Positions 25,710-33,544 of a DNA stretch of 45,908 nucleotides are shown here, in pieces (the first letter of the stretch is position 1; each line of letters starts with the position of its first letter). The notes under the pieces were generated by a model. The model saw only the letters and a program-made list of their open reading frames with translations. It made no database searches and was not told the DNA's origin. The DNA comes from Desulfamplus sp. (GTDB lineage Bacteria > Desulfobacterota > Desulfobacteria > Desulfobacterales > Desulfobacteraceae). The DNA lies in contig JADGBC010000008.1 in assembly GCA_015231705.1 (NCBI GenBank), forward strand, positions 1 through 45,908, read 5' to 3'. The position numbers and the translations under genes are program-made.

Positions 25710-27452
25710 ATGATAAGAAATTGGTTTGGCAAGAGACCTGCACAAGTGTTACTGACAGGTGCGGCAGTGTTTTTTCTTGGTCTTGGTTCGGCTAATGCCG
25801 GCATTGAAGAGGCAAAAAAATGGATTGACAGTGAATTCCAGCCCTCGACACTTACCAAGGAAGATCAGCTTAAGGAGATGGAGTGGTTCATTAAAGCTGC
25901 AGAGCCATTCAAGGGGATGGAGATTAAAGTCGTCTCAGAAACCATACCTACTCATGAGTATGAATCCAAAGTGTTGACCAAAGCATTTGAGGAGATCACA
26001 GGAATCAAAGTTACTCATGATTTGATTCAGGAAGGGGATGTAATCGAGAAACTGCAGATTCAGATGCAGTCTGGTAAGAATGTTTTTGATGCCTATATCA
26101 ATGATTCTGATCTGATTGGTACGCATTACCGTTATGGCCATGTTGTAAATCTGACTGACTGGATGGCTGGAGAGGGTAAAGATGCCACCCTTCCCACTTT
26201 AGATGTTGATGATTTCATGGGTAAATCTTTTACAACTGCTCCTGATGGCAAGCTCTACCAGCTTCCTGATCAGCAGTTTGCGAATCTATACTGGTTCCGT
26301 TATGACTGGTTTAAAAGAGATGACCTGAAGAGTAAATTTAAAGAGCTCTACGGTTATGAGCTTGGTGTTCCAGTAAACTGGTCTGCTTATGAGGATATTG
26401 CAGAATTTTTTAGCAAGCACGTTAAAGAGATTGATGGCCAAGTGGTTTATGGACACAATGACTACGGCAAAAAAGCTCCCGATCTTGGCTGGAGATTTAC
26501 AGATGCGTGGCTCTCTATGGCGGGTGCTGGAGATAAAGGTCTTCCCAATGGAAAGCCGGTTGATGAGTGGGGAATTCGTGTTGACGAGAATAACCGTCCG
26601 GTAGGTTCAAGTGTCAGCCGTGGTGGAGATGCTAATGGTCCCGCTGCCAAGTATTCTTTGCAGAAGTATATGGATTGGCTGCGTCTGTATGCTCCTCCAG
26701 GGGCACTTGGAATGGATTTTTATCAGTATCTTCCATTTCTTGCAAAAGGTAATGTTGCTCAGCAGATTTTCTGGTACACCGCATTTGTCGGTGATATGGT
26801 AAAACCTGGCCCCACAGTTAATGAAGATGGAACTCCAAAATGGCGTATGGCACCATCTCCTCACGGTGCATACTGGGAAGAGGGGATGAAGCTTGGATAT
26901 CAGGATTGCGGTTCATGGACTCTTATGAATAGTACACCTGTTGACAGAAGAAAAGCTGCCTGGCTCTTTGCCCAGTTTACAGTTTCTAAAACTGTATCTT
27001 TGAAAAAGGCACATATTGGTCTTACCCCTGTTCGTGATAGCGATATTCGTCACCAGTCCTTTACAGACAGAGCACCAAAACTTGGTGGTCTTGTTGAGTT
27101 TTACAGAAGTCCTGCAAGAGTTGCCTGGACACCAACTGGAACCAATGTACCTGACTATCCAAAACTTGCCCAGTTGTGGTGGCAGAATATTGGCGAGGCT
27201 GTTGCTGGTGAAGTTGACGTATCCACGGCCATGGACAACCTTGCCAAGGAGCAGGATCGCATTCTTGAGCGTATTGCCCGCTCAGGAATCCAGGGTGACA
27301 AAGGACCTCTGTTAAATCCGGAAAAAGATGAGGCATATTGGTTAAGCCAGCCAGGTGCTCCAAAGCCTAAACTGGAGAATGAGAAACCCAAAGGCGAAAC
27401 TGTTGATTATGACGCTTTGATTCAGGCATGGAAAGAGGGTCGAGTAAAATAA
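25710..27452 (+). CDS. glpV: glycerol ABC transporter substrate-binding protein GlpV-like
   Basis: 580-aa periplasmic binding protein. A signal peptide covers about the first 31 residues (RNWFGKRPAQ, then a hydrophobic core, cleavage after ANA). The long mature protein, with KVVSETIPTHEYESKVLTKA near the start, PDGKLYQLPDQQF and QDCGSWTLMN, fits the unusually large family-1 binding proteins of glpSTPQV loci. The open frame reaches a TTG at 25695, but ATG 25710 has AAGGAG six bases upstream. It is the last gene of the locus and is followed by a strong terminator. Confidence 0.9.
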   Translation: MIRNWFGKRPAQVLLTGAAVFFLGLGSANAGIEEAKKWIDSEFQPSTLTKEDQLKEMEWFIKAAEPFKGMEIKVVSETIPTHEYESKVLTKAFEEITGIKVTHDLIQEGDVIEKLQIQMQSGKNVFDAYINDSDLIGTHYRYGHVVNLTDWMAGEGKDATLPTLDVDDFMGKSFTTAPDGKLYQLPDQQFANLYWFRYDWFKRDDLKSKFKELYGYELGVPVNWSAYEDIAEFFSKHVKEIDGQVVYGHNDYGKKAPDLGWRFTDAWLSMAGAGDKGLPNGKPVDEWGIRVDENNRPVGSSVSRGGDANGPAAKYSLQKYMDWLRLYAPPGALGMDFYQYLPFLAKGNVAQQIFWYTAFVGDMVKPGPTVNEDGTPKWRMAPSPHGAYWEEGMKLGYQDCGSWTLMNSTPVDRRKAAWLFAQFTVSKTVSLKKAHIGLTPVRDSDIRHQSFTDRAPKLGGLVEFYRSPARVAWTPTGTNVPDYPKLAQLWWQNIGEAVAGEVDVSTAMDNLAKEQDRILERIARSGIQGDKGPLLNPEKDEAYWLSQPGAPKPKLENEKPKGETVDYDALIQAWKEGRVK

Positions 27453-27535
27453 TCAATTTTCAGACAAAACAACATAGTTGAACCAGAACAGAAGCTAAGT
27501 TGCACAGATTGGATTCAACAGCTTCTTGCAAAAAT

Positions 27536-27585
27536 AAGGTTCATTGATTTGCCTGAAACAAAAAGGCTTATCAGTGAACCTTTTT
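27536..27585 (+). terminator. rho-independent terminator of the glp locus
   Basis: AAGGTTCATTGAT (27536-27548) pairs with ATCAGTGAACCTT (27570-27582), one mismatch. An inner GCCT/AGGC stem extends it and TTTTT follows at 27581-27585. It lies 83 bp after the glpV stop. Confidence 0.85.
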
Positions 27586-27723
27586 CCATCTTGTTATTTG
27601 ATACTCGTAAAGCGTAAGTTCTTATGGTTCATATAGTGCATATTGTTCTATATTTTTACTTAGCCCCATATATTGTAGCAATACAGAGAAACCATGACTT
27701 TTTTGCAGACGCTGAGTTGTTTG

Positions 27724-28527
27724 TTATAAATTTTTGCTGTTGAGTCTTTCCATCACTTTTATCGTACTTATCCTGAGTCTGTTCATTGATCTTGAAAGCT
27801 CTGAAAGTTCTTTCAAACCATCGGATGTTCTCAGTTCATGCTGAAGGTCACCCATGCTCATGGCTTCCGCTGTCTCGGTAAAATACTTTATAGGATCGAC
27901 TATATTTGTCTTTATCATAAATATGCTGAAGATTACTATTGCGACTCCAACCATGATTGAAACCGCCTGAATCTGGGCCATGAGACGAACTTTGTGTTCC
28001 GCGTTGTATTGCATTAAGAGACAGGTCTTATCAATCTCTTCCAGCAGTTTCATATTATTGTCAATAACATAATTAATGGCATTTATATCAGTAAATTCCG
28101 AATAAATTGTTCGATCAATATTGTTCTTAACTAATATCCATATTGCGAAAACTTTTTCAAGCTGCGTATTAATTTCTGCTGTTACAGCAGGTGGACATTC
28201 CCTGAATTGAGTCATTCCAATATCAACCGGAACCTGTCCTCCATCTTTTAGAGCGTATAGTGTTGCTTCAAAAACTTTCATTGTGGAAAGAGCTTGCTCT
28301 TTCCAAGTATCAAGAGCTTTATTTTTTTTATTGGCTGCCAGATTGAAACATATTAGAACTTCTTTGATAATTTTTTGAGAGAACATTCTTTGACGACCTG
28401 AAATATTCAAGATAAGACTATCATCTCTCTGCAGTTTTGTAATCTGGGTTGTGGAGATGAAAATTGCTGTCAGCAGGCATAAAAATGCGATGAAACTTCT
28501 CATGGTATATCCAAGTATGGTCCTCAT
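27724..28527 (-). CDS. PilJ-type sensor with HAMP but no output domain
   Basis: 267-aa inner-membrane protein. TM1 lies near the N-terminus (RSFIAFLCLLTAIFIS), then a periplasmic PilJ-type helical domain starting with the hallmark ISGRQRMFSQKI, TM2 (VSIMVGVAIVIFSIFMI) and a HAMP domain (VDPIKYFTETAEAM through about residue 255). The protein ends directly after HAMP, without kinase, GGDEF or MCP signalling domain, and no frameshifted continuation is seen downstream. ATG 28527 has GAGGT seven bases upstream; an upstream TTG start is rejected. It may act through a separate partner. It is convergent with glpV and divergent from the ynbE-like gene. Confidence 0.82.
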   Translation of the reverse strand: MRTILGYTMRSFIAFLCLLTAIFISTTQITKLQRDDSLILNISGRQRMFSQKIIKEVLICFNLAANKKNKALDTWKEQALSTMKVFEATLYALKDGGQVPVDIGMTQFRECPPAVTAEINTQLEKVFAIWILVKNNIDRTIYSEFTDINAINYVIDNNMKLLEEIDKTCLLMQYNAEHKVRLMAQIQAVSIMVGVAIVIFSIFMIKTNIVDPIKYFTETAEAMSMGDLQHELRTSDGLKELSELSRSMNRLRISTIKVMERLNSKNL

Positions 28528-28719
28528 TTTAAATACCTCTGAAGAATAATAATTCAATTTTAATTTGATATTGACTTTAGTGTTTAATAGTGGTGGACTA
28601 TGTATTAAATTTCCTTTTATTTGTCAAGAAAATAACTTTAGTTATTAAATAGCCTGTTTTTTTAACACTAAATTTACTTGTGTGATTAAATTGGCATAAG
28701 AATAGAGGAGTGATTAAAG

Positions 28720-28923
28720 ATGTACAAAAAAAAAGGTGCTCTGTTTATTGCTGTCGCAATTTTTATTATTGCAGGGTGTAATACCAGCCATGAGGTACAA
28801 TTGGCTCCGGTGGAGGTGAAGCCCATACACATTACAATTGATGTGAATGTCAAGGTGGACAGGGCGTTGGATAATTATTTTGATGATATTGACAAAGCTG
28901 AAGAGAAAATCATTCAGAAATGA
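28720..28923 (+). CDS. ynbE: YnbE-like small lipoprotein
   Basis: 67-aa protein with a lipoprotein signal and lipobox IIAGC, so the mature lipoprotein has about 48 residues. The mature part, with HEVQLAPVEVKPIHITIDVNVKVDR, matches YnbE, a small lipoprotein which in E. coli is encoded between ydbH and ydbL. GAGGAG lies nine bases before ATG. The ydbL-like gene follows after 54 bp. No ydbH-like AsmA-type gene is next to it here. Confidence 0.85.
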   Translation: MYKKKGALFIAVAIFIIAGCNTSHEVQLAPVEVKPIHITIDVNVKVDRALDNYFDDIDKAEEKIIQK

Positions 28924-28977
28924 AGAGAATTGAGGAGTGAAGATCTGTAAAAAATGAATTTCATTCAAGGAGGCGTT

Positions 28978-29352
28978 ATGATTTTAAAGCGAGGTTTATT
29001 TACACTGCTGTCTGTTATTTTGTTTTCTCTTTTCATTATAGCTGAGAATGGGCTGGCAGATGATATAAAGGATAGGATGAAACAGCGCCTGCCTACAATT
29101 GTACAGATGAAACAACAGGGCCTTATCGGCGAAAATGCAAGGGGTTATCTTGAGTATGTCTCAGGTAACAGAGTCAATCAGGATGTAGTTGATAGTGAAA
29201 ATAACGATAGAAAAGAGGTCTATTCAACAATTGCAAAACAGCAGGGTGTACCTATTGAAAAGGTTGAGCAATTGCGAGCTCTCCAGATTGTCCAGAAAGC
29301 AGTACCAGGGGAATTTCTCAAAAAAGAGGACGGATCTTGGTATAAAAAATAG
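28978..29352 (+). CDS. ydbL: YdbL-like exported protein (DUF1318)
   Basis: 124-aa periplasmic protein: signal peptide to about residue 25 (cleavage near GLA), then a mature domain with RLPTIVQMKQQGLIGENARGYL, typical of YdbL/DUF1318. In E. coli YdbL works with YnbE and the AsmA-like YdbH in the envelope. AAGGAGG just before ATG 28978 decides the start; an earlier in-frame ATG (28954) has no such site. It ends in a region of repeat A. Confidence 0.87.
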   Translation: MILKRGLFTLLSVILFSLFIIAENGLADDIKDRMKQRLPTIVQMKQQGLIGENARGYLEYVSGNRVNQDVVDSENNDRKEVYSTIAKQQGVPIEKVEQLRALQIVQKAVPGEFLKKEDGSWYKK

Positions 29353-29480
29353 TTGAAGTCCATGAAAGTTGCTATAGTAAAAATATAGATTGTTAAAAAA
29401 CTCATTTTATATGAAAGCCGTAAGTTCTCAATAAGTCAGGGTTAATTTTTAAGAACTTTGGAAAAAATTAAAAAAAACAA

Positions 29481-29652
29481 GTTGAAAACCCTCCGTAAGA
29501 ATTTGTTTTTATAAAGACTTTCATGCTTAGTTGTGGCCGGGAGCCAAAGCCCGTTCCGACCGTGCCGGTTATATGAAAGCCTCTTCGATTATTTGTAATA
29601 ACGAGACTTTCAAGATTGCTTGTGTCATTTGTGATATGGCCGTTATATAAAA
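29481..29652 (+). repeat. repeat family A, copies 5a and 5b in tandem
   Basis: A full copy (29481-29572), with GACTTTCATGC, GTTGTGGCC and CCGTGCCGGTTATA, is followed directly by a second, shorter copy (29570-29652) beginning TATATGAAAGCC and ending GGCCGTTATATAAAACG. The TAA stop of the OmpA-domain gene (29643-29645, minus strand) lies in the end of the second copy. Convergent genes flank the pair. Confidence 0.8.
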
Positions 29653-30536
29653 CGGATTGATATTTCTGCCCTGCGTTCAAGAATTTTTTTGTCAGACATA
29701 ACCTTGCCATCAAGCCGGTATTCTCCTGTGGTTGCTATTTGAAAAATAGATGGTCTTACACCATTTCTGACAAGTTCATGGACAATATTGGCTGCTCTTA
29801 CTGCACCCAGTTCCAGGTTTGACGGGTATTGTTTTGTGTGAATCCTATCTGTATCTGCAAACCCGTCTATCCTGATTCTTACATCATAATCCTTGATAAG
29901 TTGTGCAAGTCTCTTTAGAAATACCTTGTATTCGTTTGCAAGTCTTGCACTTCCTGAAGCAAATAGGATCGGAAGCAGATTTTCCAGTTGTACACCGCTT
30001 CCGTCACTTGAAATTTTAAGCCACTCATCCAATCCGGCATCTCTTATCTCTTGTGAAAGTTTTTGTTTTAGTGCATTAGGATCAAGGGAGGAGGTTCTGG
30101 AATTGGATGGTAGAAGATTGTGGGAAGTTATACCCCCATATTCCATTCTTTTGTATCTGTCCTGACTTAAAAGATCATTCAACCTACTGTTTTCCCTGAA
30201 TGCAGCCTGGATCTTTTTTTCCTTTATACTCATGGATTTATGCATATCCCAGGGGACAGGCTCATCAAGATCCTGTAAATGATAGATTCTGTTCTGGAGC
30301 AAGTCCTTTTCATTTATGAGAAATCTGATTTCCTCCTCATTTGCTCTTATCCTGTCCTGCATCTGCGTAATGTATCCTCTTTGCTGCATCTCTTTTGATA
30401 GCTCTTTTTCTGAAGAGTTAGGAAATGGGAATTCTTCAGCTCCAACAAAATTGATAAAAATACAACATATGAACAGTACTGAGAACAAATTTAAAATCAT
30501 AGTGGCTAACTGTGAGGATTTGGATATGCAATTCAT
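29643..30536 (-). CDS. OmpA/MotB-domain envelope protein
   Basis: 297-aa exported protein. An N-terminal hydrophobic signal (about 10-33) is followed by a charged helical region (about 45-140, coiled-coil in character) and a C-terminal OmpA-like peptidoglycan-binding domain (about 185-297), with LFASGSARLANEY, RIRIDGFADTD and NLELGAVRAANIVHEL. That order suits a periplasmic protein holding the cell wall, or a MotB-like stator relative, but there is no MotA-type neighbour. AAGGAG lies six bases before ATG. Its stop codon lies in repeat copy 5b. Confidence 0.87.
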   Translation of the reverse strand: MNCISKSSQLATMILNLFSVLFICCIFINFVGAEEFPFPNSSEKELSKEMQQRGYITQMQDRIRANEEEIRFLINEKDLLQNRIYHLQDLDEPVPWDMHKSMSIKEKKIQAAFRENSRLNDLLSQDRYKRMEYGGITSHNLLPSNSRTSSLDPNALKQKLSQEIRDAGLDEWLKISSDGSGVQLENLLPILFASGSARLANEYKVFLKRLAQLIKDYDVRIRIDGFADTDRIHTKQYPSNLELGAVRAANIVHELVRNGVRPSIFQIATTGEYRLDGKVMSDKKILERRAEISIRFI

Positions 30537-30690
30537 TCTTTTCTCCTTTTTATATTATTCAGAAATTGGCATCCTTCAGATTAATTCAACAAGTAGTTGA
30601 TACTTTTTTTGAGGAAACTCCCTGAAAAATAGGGATGCGGCTAAAAAAAATGTCAACCGGCAAATGAAAGATGCCCAGAAATTCACAATA

Positions 30691-31389
30691 TTACCTTTGA
30701 TTGTAATAGTAGGAATTACCGCACCAAGGGTATGAATCACACCTGATAACATCATTTGTAAACGGCCTTGCCACGTAATCCTTCACACCCAAACCAATAC
30801 CTACATGTGCTCCAGCACTAATGAAAGCATTACCTCCAAAGTAACCGCGACGGTATGACGGAGCTGGAATCACACCATCTCCAATTCCAGCTGGCCACCA
30901 GATCATATCTGATTCTGTAAAATATATTCTAAGTTGAAGTTTAGCGTTAAAAATGCCGTAACCCTCCTCTTTAACTTCAACCACCTGAACTCCCCGTAAC
31001 CATGACTGGGTTTTGGTACGGATAACATCATAATCAATAATTCCGTTAGTAGTCTGTGAATAGGCATCGACATAAACCCCTCTGATTTTTTCAACAAGCT
31101 GCCTATATCCATCATTTATGGCAGCTCTCTCAGCCATTAGTCTTCCCTGACCAGTATTGATGGCGGTCTCGGGGACTAACCCCTTTCCCACCACATCAAA
31201 AGTAACTACTCTCTGTTGAGATGTGTTGTCATTTTCAGAGAATTCAACGGTGCCTCCGGTTGAACTAAGATTGCTTGGAGTTGCAGGTTGTCTGGAAACA
31301 TAGTAACATCCGGTGAGTGAAGAAATAATTATCAGTATGACTGCGGAAAATAGCATAGTTGATTTGGGTAATATCATTTTCTTTTTCAT
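30691..31389 (-). CDS. LPP20-like lipoprotein
   Basis: 232-aa lipoprotein with signal and lipobox SLTGC at about residues 24-28. The central part (about 65-165), with VVGKGLVP, RLMAERAAINDGYRQLVEKI and GIFNAKLQLRIYF, follows the LPP20/FlgT-type domain pattern. The C-terminal tail is rich in Gly and Tyr and ends in CDSYPWCGNSYYY. ATG 31389 has AAGG nine bases upstream and is preferred to 31398, which abuts it. Function unknown; outer-membrane location is likely. It precedes the OmpA-domain gene on the same strand, with 154 bp between. Confidence 0.8.
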   Translation of the reverse strand: MKKKMILPKSTMLFSAVILIIISSLTGCYYVSRQPATPSNLSSTGGTVEFSENDNTSQQRVVTFDVVGKGLVPETAINTGQGRLMAERAAINDGYRQLVEKIRGVYVDAYSQTTNGIIDYDVIRTKTQSWLRGVQVVEVKEEGYGIFNAKLQLRIYFTESDMIWWPAGIGDGVIPAPSYRRGYFGGNAFISAGAHVGIGLGVKDYVARPFTNDVIRCDSYPWCGNSYYYNQR

Positions 31390-31597
31390 GTTTTTCATCC
31401 TTATTAAATGTTAACAAAATTGGCATAACTGTTGTCAAACTGTATATTATCATTATAATCACATACTCCACAATCGGTAGAAACTCTTGAAAACTGAAAA
31501 TTTCAAAGAGTGCAATAGAAGCTGAAAACTACCGGTTTAGATAGAAAATGTTGAAAAAAGATGATTGCAATAAAAATACCAGGCTTAACGATGTGAT

Positions 31598-32176
31598 ATG
31601 AAAAAAAATTTTTCCTTCCCTATTCTTATTCTTTTACTCTGTCTGACAGCCTCTATTTCCCCCTCGCTGCTTTATAGTAAAAATAATTTATCTCTCTATT
31701 ATGTGCGATTTGATATCAAGTCAGTGAATAACCGGATGGAGCGATCAAACCTCTTGATGATACCCTCAGATAATGAATTCAGGCAGGAGAGGTTTAGCAA
31801 ATTTGTGATTTCGGGAAGTGCGGATTATTCAGCCACAGGTATAAAGGGGGTCAATATTCAGACAAGAGCTGTACATAATGCAATCAAAAATTTTCTTGAA
31901 TCAAATGGGCTCCAATCCGTCAAAAGTCAGTCAACAGCTGTTGGTGGTTTGGCATATGGTCAGTCAATGGTAAATGATCAGACTGTTGTCAGTTTTGAAG
32001 GTGCTGTAAAATTACCTTATAAAGTTATACAAAGTTCCTTTAATAAGGAGACCGGTATCTATTCTGTAACTATTGAGTTAACTTTTGCCCCACTGGCATT
32101 TCCAGATAAATGGGAAGATATGCTGTTGAAACATCAGATAAAAATGCTATTCAATGAATTTAAATCCTTCTTTTGA
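31598..32176 (+). CDS. exported protein of LPP20/FlgT-like layout
   Basis: 192-aa protein with an N-terminal signal peptide (about 1-27) and no lipobox. No named family is recognised with confidence. The middle (about 70-170) has the order GSADYSATGIKG, TRAVHNAIKNFLE, SVKSQS, VVSFEGAVKLPYKVI and GIYSVTIELTF, the same order of helix and strands as the LPP20-like lipoprotein encoded divergently 200 bp away. The ribosome-binding site is weak. It likely acts in the periplasm with that neighbour, by inference from position and fold pattern. Confidence 0.72.
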   Translation: MKKNFSFPILILLLCLTASISPSLLYSKNNLSLYYVRFDIKSVNNRMERSNLLMIPSDNEFRQERFSKFVISGSADYSATGIKGVNIQTRAVHNAIKNFLESNGLQSVKSQSTAVGGLAYGQSMVNDQTVVSFEGAVKLPYKVIQSSFNKETGIYSVTIELTFAPLAFPDKWEDMLLKHQIKMLFNEFKSFF

Positions 32177-32305
32177 AACGATTATGGCCAACTTGGGCTT
32201 AATAATATTCAAAAACAATGGGCTACACTTGTCTAAGGCGGGTATCCAAATAATTAAAATAACGAAACTAAAATTCTAAAGAAATCAAACCATGTAAGGA
32301 AAGAT

Positions 32306-33217
32306 ATGGACTTGAGTGTTGATATTAACGGGCTAAAACTTGCCAATCCAGTCATGACCGCATCTGGTACATTTGGATATGCATCTGAATATAAAAATTT
32401 GGTAAATATTAACGGATTGGGTGGTGTTATAGTTAAAGGCCTCTCTCTGAACCCATCCATTGGCAACCCTTCCCCCAGGGTGGTGGAAACTGCCTGCGGT
32501 CTTCTCAATGCTGTCGGGTTAGAGAATGTAGGTGTAAAAGCGTTTATAAAAGATAAGTTGCCATTTTTAAAAACATTGGTACCCCCTGTTTTTGTAAATA
32601 TTTACGGCAAAACGATTGACGAGTATGGAGAGCTTGCAGCCATTATAAATAGATTAGACGGTATCGCAGGCATTGAGGTTAATATCTCATGCCCCAATGT
32701 CACGGCTGGCGGTGCGGCATTCGGGGTGGATCCTGTAGCAGCAGCCAGAGTGGTACAGCAGGTTCGTCAATGTACATCAAAACATGTGATGGTAAAGTTA
32801 TCCCCGAATGTTACGGACATCGTTCAAATTGCAAAAGCAGTTGAAGAGGCGGGGGCCGATTCTATATCTCTTATTAATACACTTACAGGACTTGCTATTG
32901 ACAGTGAAACTTTCAGCCCCCTTCTTGCCAATGTCACAGGAGGACTGTCAGGTCCAGCGATAAAACCGGTTGCCCTCAGGATGGTGTGGCAGGTGGCACA
33001 AAATGTTAAAATTCCTGTCATTGGAATAGGCGGTATTGCCACAGCTTCAGATGCACTGGAATTCATAATTGCCGGAGCTACTGCTGTTCAGGTTGGGACT
33101 GCAGTTCTGGTTGACCCTGACTGTCTTGGGAAAATAGTAAAAGGAATCAGTACATTTTTAAAAAGAAAGGGATTTACATCTCTTGGTCAAATCAGAGGCG
33201 TACTTAAAACATCATAA
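32306..33217 (+). CDS. pyrD: dihydroorotate dehydrogenase, class 1B catalytic subunit
   Basis: 303-aa FMN enzyme oxidising dihydroorotate to orotate in pyrimidine synthesis. The catalytic base is Cys129 in NISCPNV, as in class 1 enzymes of the B type, which use NAD through a PyrK subunit. Other blocks: TASGTFGY (18-25), KGLSLNPSIGNPSPR and GIGGIATASDALEFIIAGATAVQVGT (shown in part, FMN phosphate site). AAGGA lies close before ATG. No pyrK gene is adjacent, so the partner must be elsewhere. Confidence 0.95.
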   Translation: MDLSVDINGLKLANPVMTASGTFGYASEYKNLVNINGLGGVIVKGLSLNPSIGNPSPRVVETACGLLNAVGLENVGVKAFIKDKLPFLKTLVPPVFVNIYGKTIDEYGELAAIINRLDGIAGIEVNISCPNVTAGGAAFGVDPVAAARVVQQVRQCTSKHVMVKLSPNVTDIVQIAKAVEEAGADSISLINTLTGLAIDSETFSPLLANVTGGLSGPAIKPVALRMVWQVAQNVKIPVIGIGGIATASDALEFIIAGATAVQVGTAVLVDPDCLGKIVKGISTFLKRKGFTSLGQIRGVLKTS

Positions 33218-33544
33218 TCTTATCTATCGTTTTATCCTTTTCTGATCTCGACAGTAACCTGACCTGGACAAGCCAGAATCAAAGAGGATTTTCTGATTCT
33301 CTTGCCAAAATAACACGAAAATCAGAGACAAGAATCTAAAGTGTTCCATTTTAGTACTGCCTGAAATCAGTATGGGTGCCAAGAAGGGCCATTTCAATTA
33401 TTTTAAAGAGATATATTTCACTGAAACATAACACAAAGCTAATATTATTCTAACTGTTTTAAATTACAATCTGTGTAAATCTCGTAATCAGGAGATAACT
33501 TGAATTTGATCACAATTCTATTGTAAAGAAACAGGAGTACACCA
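33218..33544. other. 327-bp intergenic region after pyrD
   Basis: AGAATCA (33275-33281) and TGATTCT (33294-33300) form a hairpin that may end pyrD transcription, though no T-run follows. The rest is AT-rich and presumably holds the promoter of the EAL-GGDEF gene. No gene seen. Confidence 0.4.
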
